Assembly (NCBI GenBank): GCA_028704165.1
Contig: JAQVLK010000008.1
Span: 1 to 41,904, forward strand
Length of the DNA: 41,904 nt
From: Candidatus Altimarinota bacterium
Lineage (GTDB): Bacteria > Patescibacteriota > Gracilibacteria > RBG-16-42-10 > JAQVLK01
Direction of reading: 5' to 3'
The position numbers were made by a program, and so were the translations under genes. Below are positions 39,200 through 41,904 of the stretch, one piece after another; the first letter of the stretch is position 1, and each line of letters opens with the position of its first letter. The notes beneath the pieces are model-generated. The model was not told where the DNA came from. It did not search any database and saw nothing but the letters and a program-made list of their open reading frames with translations.

Positions 39200-41008
39200 A
39201 TGACATCCCAAGAAGATCTTGAAAAACAGCTAATTAGACCTCCTGAGCCGATAGACTTATCACAGAAGCCTGAGCTCAAGGTCGAAAAAACTCCCTTCTG
39301 GAAAAAACTTAAACTTCCGAAGTTCAAGTTTAAATTCAGCAAAGGGAATCTGGGTTACCTGATCTTGGGAATCATCTTGACCAGTGCCATGACCTTCTAT
39401 GGAATTTATGGAGCTTTTTTCAAAGCTTCTTTCAATGATGTCATCGGCTCCTACACACGATCGGCACAACTACGCCTAGCAAGTGAAGAATCGAGTGTTT
39501 CTGCAGGAGATACTTTTGATGTAGAAATCCAGCTCAATACTTTTGGGGAGGATGTTTACGGTACTGATATCTACTTGGACTATGATACAACTTCTTTGGA
39601 AGTCGTAGACAAACTAAGTGCTAAAATCGGTACTCAAATTTTACCGTCTGAACTTTTTAGCATTGTCTCAACCAATGCAGTCTATAGTGATACCGGGAGA
39701 ATTGAATTTGGAGCTGTAGAGCCTCTGGGCTTAACTATCTCCACTGAAGAATTCGAGCCTCTTGCCACAATCACATTTACTGCACTCAAAGATTCCAGCA
39801 CAACCGATATCTCGCTTTATTTTGACCCAGAGTTGATACGCACTGATGATTGTAATGTCAATGCTTATCTCTCTCAAAGAGAAACCGGTGACATCTTAGC
39901 TAGTGTTGAGAACATCACTATCGGACTCGGTGAAGAAGAGACTTGTTCGGATAATATTCTGAACCAAGATGAGGAAGATATTGATTGTGGTGGAGTCTGT
40001 GATCCTTGTTTGGGACCAGATTCAGGACAACTGAAAGCTGAGATCACCAAACCCAGCAAGAATACTGAAATCGAAGAAGGAGAAACTATTAAATTTGAAG
40101 GAAAAGTAAGCGGTGGAGAAGATCCATATGAATATTTCTGGGACTTTGATGATTCAGATATCGAAGAATCTGACGAATTAAAAACAGGAAATATTGAATT
40201 TGAAGATGCCGGAGAATATAAAGTTGAATTTACGGTAATCGATGTCAATGGAGATGAAGATTCAGACACCGTAAGCATTACCGTTGTCGAAACTTCTGAA
40301 GAAAAAGACAGTGATGGGGATGGCATCCCAGACATTGAAGAACAAACCAGAGGAAACGACGACTATGTAACAGACCCTAATAAGGCAGATAGCGACGGAG
40401 ATGGTTTCGAAGACTTAGTTGAAATCCGCAACTATTATGTACCAGTTCACGACAGCCGTCAGTCAATCTACTACGATGTCAATCCTGCTCACCCTTTCTA
40501 CAAGTATGTCGAAATCGGTGATCATTATGATGCTATCGACGGTTATCCGGATGGAACTTTCCAACCAAAAAACAATATCACTCGTGCTGAAGCACTTAAG
40601 ATGATTGTGGATGGTTTTGGTCTCCAAAAACAGACCTGTGCCAGTCTACCGTTCGTGGATTTACCAACTGAAGATCACTGGGTCAAAGAATATGTCTGTA
40701 CTGCTTACACACTTGGTATCGCCTCAGGTAGCGGAAACTTGTTCCGTCCTTGGGTTCCTGTAACACGCGCTGAGTTTGTAAAATTGCTTGTTAATACTAA
40801 AGGCATCAGCATTGCTAGCGGTGGTTCACAGTTTAGTGACGTTGCCGGCACTGAGTTTGATAGCTTTATCAAAACAGCCCACGACGCTGAGCTCGTCAGC
40901 GGATACAATCCTAGTTCATTTGGACCATGGAGAGGTATCCTGCGTGAAGAAGCCATGAAAATCATCGCTCGTGCCATCCGTATGGACTTCGAAAATTACG
41001 AGGAGTAG
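39200..41008 (+). CDS. Cohesin-like protein with SLH domains (S-layer anchoring scaffold)
   Basis: 602 residues. A cytoplasmic, basic N-terminus (WKKLKLPKFKFKFSKGN) precedes a membrane helix (about 51-74). Then come a cohesin-like domain (about 88-243; SSVSAGDTFDVEIQLNTFG, DIYLDYDTTSLEVV), the motif DCGGVCDPC (near 262-270), a PKD domain (274-364; YFWDFDDSDIEES), thrombospondin type 3-like calcium repeats (DSDGDGIPDIEE, DSDGDGFEDLVEI; 370-407) and about three SLH units (432-602; IDGYPDGTFQPKNNITRAEA, ASGSGNLFRPWVPVTRAEFV). SLH domains bind cell-wall polymers, so this resembles an anchoring scaffoldin, though here it also has an N-terminal membrane helix. Confidence 0.87.
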   Translation: MTSQEDLEKQLIRPPEPIDLSQKPELKVEKTPFWKKLKLPKFKFKFSKGNLGYLILGIILTSAMTFYGIYGAFFKASFNDVIGSYTRSAQLRLASEESSVSAGDTFDVEIQLNTFGEDVYGTDIYLDYDTTSLEVVDKLSAKIGTQILPSELFSIVSTNAVYSDTGRIEFGAVEPLGLTISTEEFEPLATITFTALKDSSTTDISLYFDPELIRTDDCNVNAYLSQRETGDILASVENITIGLGEEETCSDNILNQDEEDIDCGGVCDPCLGPDSGQLKAEITKPSKNTEIEEGETIKFEGKVSGGEDPYEYFWDFDDSDIEESDELKTGNIEFEDAGEYKVEFTVIDVNGDEDSDTVSITVVETSEEKDSDGDGIPDIEEQTRGNDDYVTDPNKADSDGDGFEDLVEIRNYYVPVHDSRQSIYYDVNPAHPFYKYVEIGDHYDAIDGYPDGTFQPKNNITRAEALKMIVDGFGLQKQTCASLPFVDLPTEDHWVKEYVCTAYTLGIASGSGNLFRPWVPVTRAEFVKLLVNTKGISIASGGSQFSDVAGTEFDSFIKTAHDAELVSGYNPSSFGPWRGILREEAMKIIARAIRMDFENYEE

Positions 41009-41115
41009 AAAAAAAGTGATTAGTGCCTAGTGGATAGTGACATAATTTTTAAGGTATTTGGGAAATTTACAGAAACAGTGAAGAGGGACTAGGGTAGAGG
41101 GTTTAGGGGGGAGCT

Positions 41116-41143
41116 AGTGACTAGCACTTTCACTTGCACTCAA
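41116..41143. repeat. 28-bp inverted repeat, right copy
   Basis: Exact reverse complement of 33667-33694, here 12 nt from the 45-bp repeat instead of 50 nt. Confidence 0.9.
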
Positions 41144-41155
41144 TAAAATGGTCGA

Positions 41156-41200
41156 GGAAACAGTACTTAAGTGACCAAGTAAATAAGTGCTTAAGTACGG
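41156..41200. repeat. 45-bp inverted repeat, right copy
   Basis: Exact reverse complement of 33572-33616. Together with 41116-41143 it closes the segment that holds cohesin lipoprotein 2, dockerin 2, the LPVTG protein and the SLH protein. Confidence 0.92.
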
Positions 41201-41379
41201 AAATAGTTAGACTGGCTAAATGATTGAGAATCTCCGCGCACCCATCCTTCGCTTCCGCCACAAAATGTCACCCTTCAAGTAAGGGGTGCGACTGGTTTAA
41301 TATATCTCTAACAAGTCGCGTGGCCTTAGTGCCCGCGCGAAGTATCCCCCTGCGCTAAACGCTATCTCTCTCAGCCCTT
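41201..41379. other. Gene-free spacer with hairpins
   Basis: CACCCTT-CAAGT-AAGGGGTG (about 41269-41288) is a stable hairpin nested in longer arms CGCACCC/GGGTGCG (41238-41290). No reading frame seen. The stretch lies between convergent surface-protein genes, so it may slow transcription from either side. Confidence 0.4.
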
Positions 41380-41904
41380 TTACTGTAAGGAAAACACCGC
41401 CTGCCCTCCACGTTCATTAGTGGCACTACCGCTCACGGAAGTGACGTAATCGCTTTGTGGTCCAGATAAGGTCTGCTCCAGAGTTCCGGTTGGAGCTTGG
41501 TTATCTACATCAAATTTTACTTCTTGAGTCTTGTCTCCGGCCGTGATCATCAAAGTTTTTTCACCGTCCAGACAGGATGCTAATCCGTCACAAGCAATGG
41601 TGACGGTGACTGTGTTGTTTTCATAACCGTGTGTAAATCCATCTCCTGAAAAACTCACTTGGCTGGCATTCGTCACCTCCATCCCAAAAGTCCACGTATC
41701 ATTATTTTTGTATACCCTGTTCTCGCGGGCGGGGAGATTGGTGAGGGTGATGGTGGGTTCGAGGATAGTGATAGTGGGCGCGACGGAGACGGGATCACCA
41801 GCAGGTGAAGTAGCTTGAACTGTCAATGCCGGCGTATAAGTACCTGCCGGTCCGACTACTTCAGCTAGGTAGGCGATGGAGTATGAAGAAGTGTTAATCA
41901 ATAC
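41380..41904 (-). CDS. C-terminal part of a large surface protein (runs off the window)
   Basis: The open frame continues past the right edge, so only the last ~174 codons are visible. The sequence is Thr/Val-rich and beta-predicted, with Ig-like or PKD-like spacing (YTPALTVQATSPAGDPVSV, TNLPARENRVYKNND, VTVTIACDGLASCLDGEKT), then an Ala/Thr/Ser-rich end. Two cysteines (CDGLASC) may form a disulfide. No anchor or membrane helix at the C-terminus. Probably an extracellular or adhesin-like protein; convergent with the SLH gene. Confidence 0.7.
   Translation of the reverse strand, partial: VLINTSSYSIAYLAEVVGPAGTYTPALTVQATSPAGDPVSVAPTITILEPTITLTNLPARENRVYKNNDTWTFGMEVTNASQVSFSGDGFTHGYENNTVTVTIACDGLASCLDGEKTLMITAGDKTQEVKFDVDNQAPTGTLEQTLSGPQSDYVTSVSGSATNERGGQAVFSLQ

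Noticed and set aside
33572..41200. An insertion sequence or composite transposon
   Set aside because: No transposase, recombinase or target-site duplication is seen with the inverted repeats; they are treated as recombinogenic repeats only.

Overview
The window looks like a chromosomal piece of a Candidate Phyla Radiation (Patescibacteria) bacterium that uses the standard genetic code. Evidence: a transketolase split into two subunits, an rpsF-ssb-rpsR cluster with no rplI after it, almost no Shine-Dalgarno sequences, many orphan proteins, and intergenic DNA full of short palindromes and low-complexity repeats. Cohesin, dockerin, SLH and LPXTG proteins together point loosely to a Peregrinibacteria-like lineage, but the exact phylum cannot be fixed from this sequence alone.

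Layout. 0.4-4.4 kb (minus): class I aminotransferase, the two transketolase subunits and a sigma-70 family factor. 4.6-7.8 kb (plus): two small orphans, then rpsF, ssb, rpsR and trmD. 7.8-12.2 kb: three orphan genes with near-consensus promoters, two of them divergent and overlapping. 12.3-17.6 kb: a GT4 glycosyltransferase, a DciA-like (DUF721) protein, a PPC-domain protein, a TrmB-like regulator, a cysteine-rich CPR protein and a small orphan. 17.5-20.3 kb (minus): an orphan and ruvA-ruvB. 20.5-24.9 kb: a membrane protein, a RelE-type toxin-antitoxin operon running into a Nif3-like gene, tRNA-Ala preceded by a broken tRNA copy, and two orphans. 24.9-25.2 kb: a probable structured non-coding RNA. 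25.3-26.4 kb: a secreted Tyr-rich protein and a stand-alone riboflavin kinase. 26.5-27.0 kb (minus): tRNA-Thr(UGU), tRNA-Tyr(GUA), tRNA-Thr(GGU). 27.1-29.6 kb (minus): holB, a PSP1/RicT-like gene and a TPR protein.

29.9-41.0 kb (plus) is the most striking part. It is an ~11 kb surface-protein locus built from cohesin and dockerin modules. Two paralogous operons each encode a small cohesin-like lipoprotein followed by a large membrane-tethered dockerin protein. They are followed by an acidic cohesin-like protein with an LPVTG sortase signal and by a cohesin-like protein with C-terminal SLH domains. Lipid, sortase and S-layer anchoring are therefore all present in one cohesin family, as in a cellulosome scaffold, but no glycoside hydrolase is visible. 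The last ~7 kb of the locus is bracketed by perfectly matching 45-bp and 28-bp inverted repeats. The right edge holds the C-terminal end of another surface protein on the minus strand.

Regulation. Most transcription units have a TTGNNN-N16-18-TANNNT promoter with only about 15-30 nt between the predicted start of transcription and the start codon. Several promoters decide between alternative starts or reveal which strand is transcribed.
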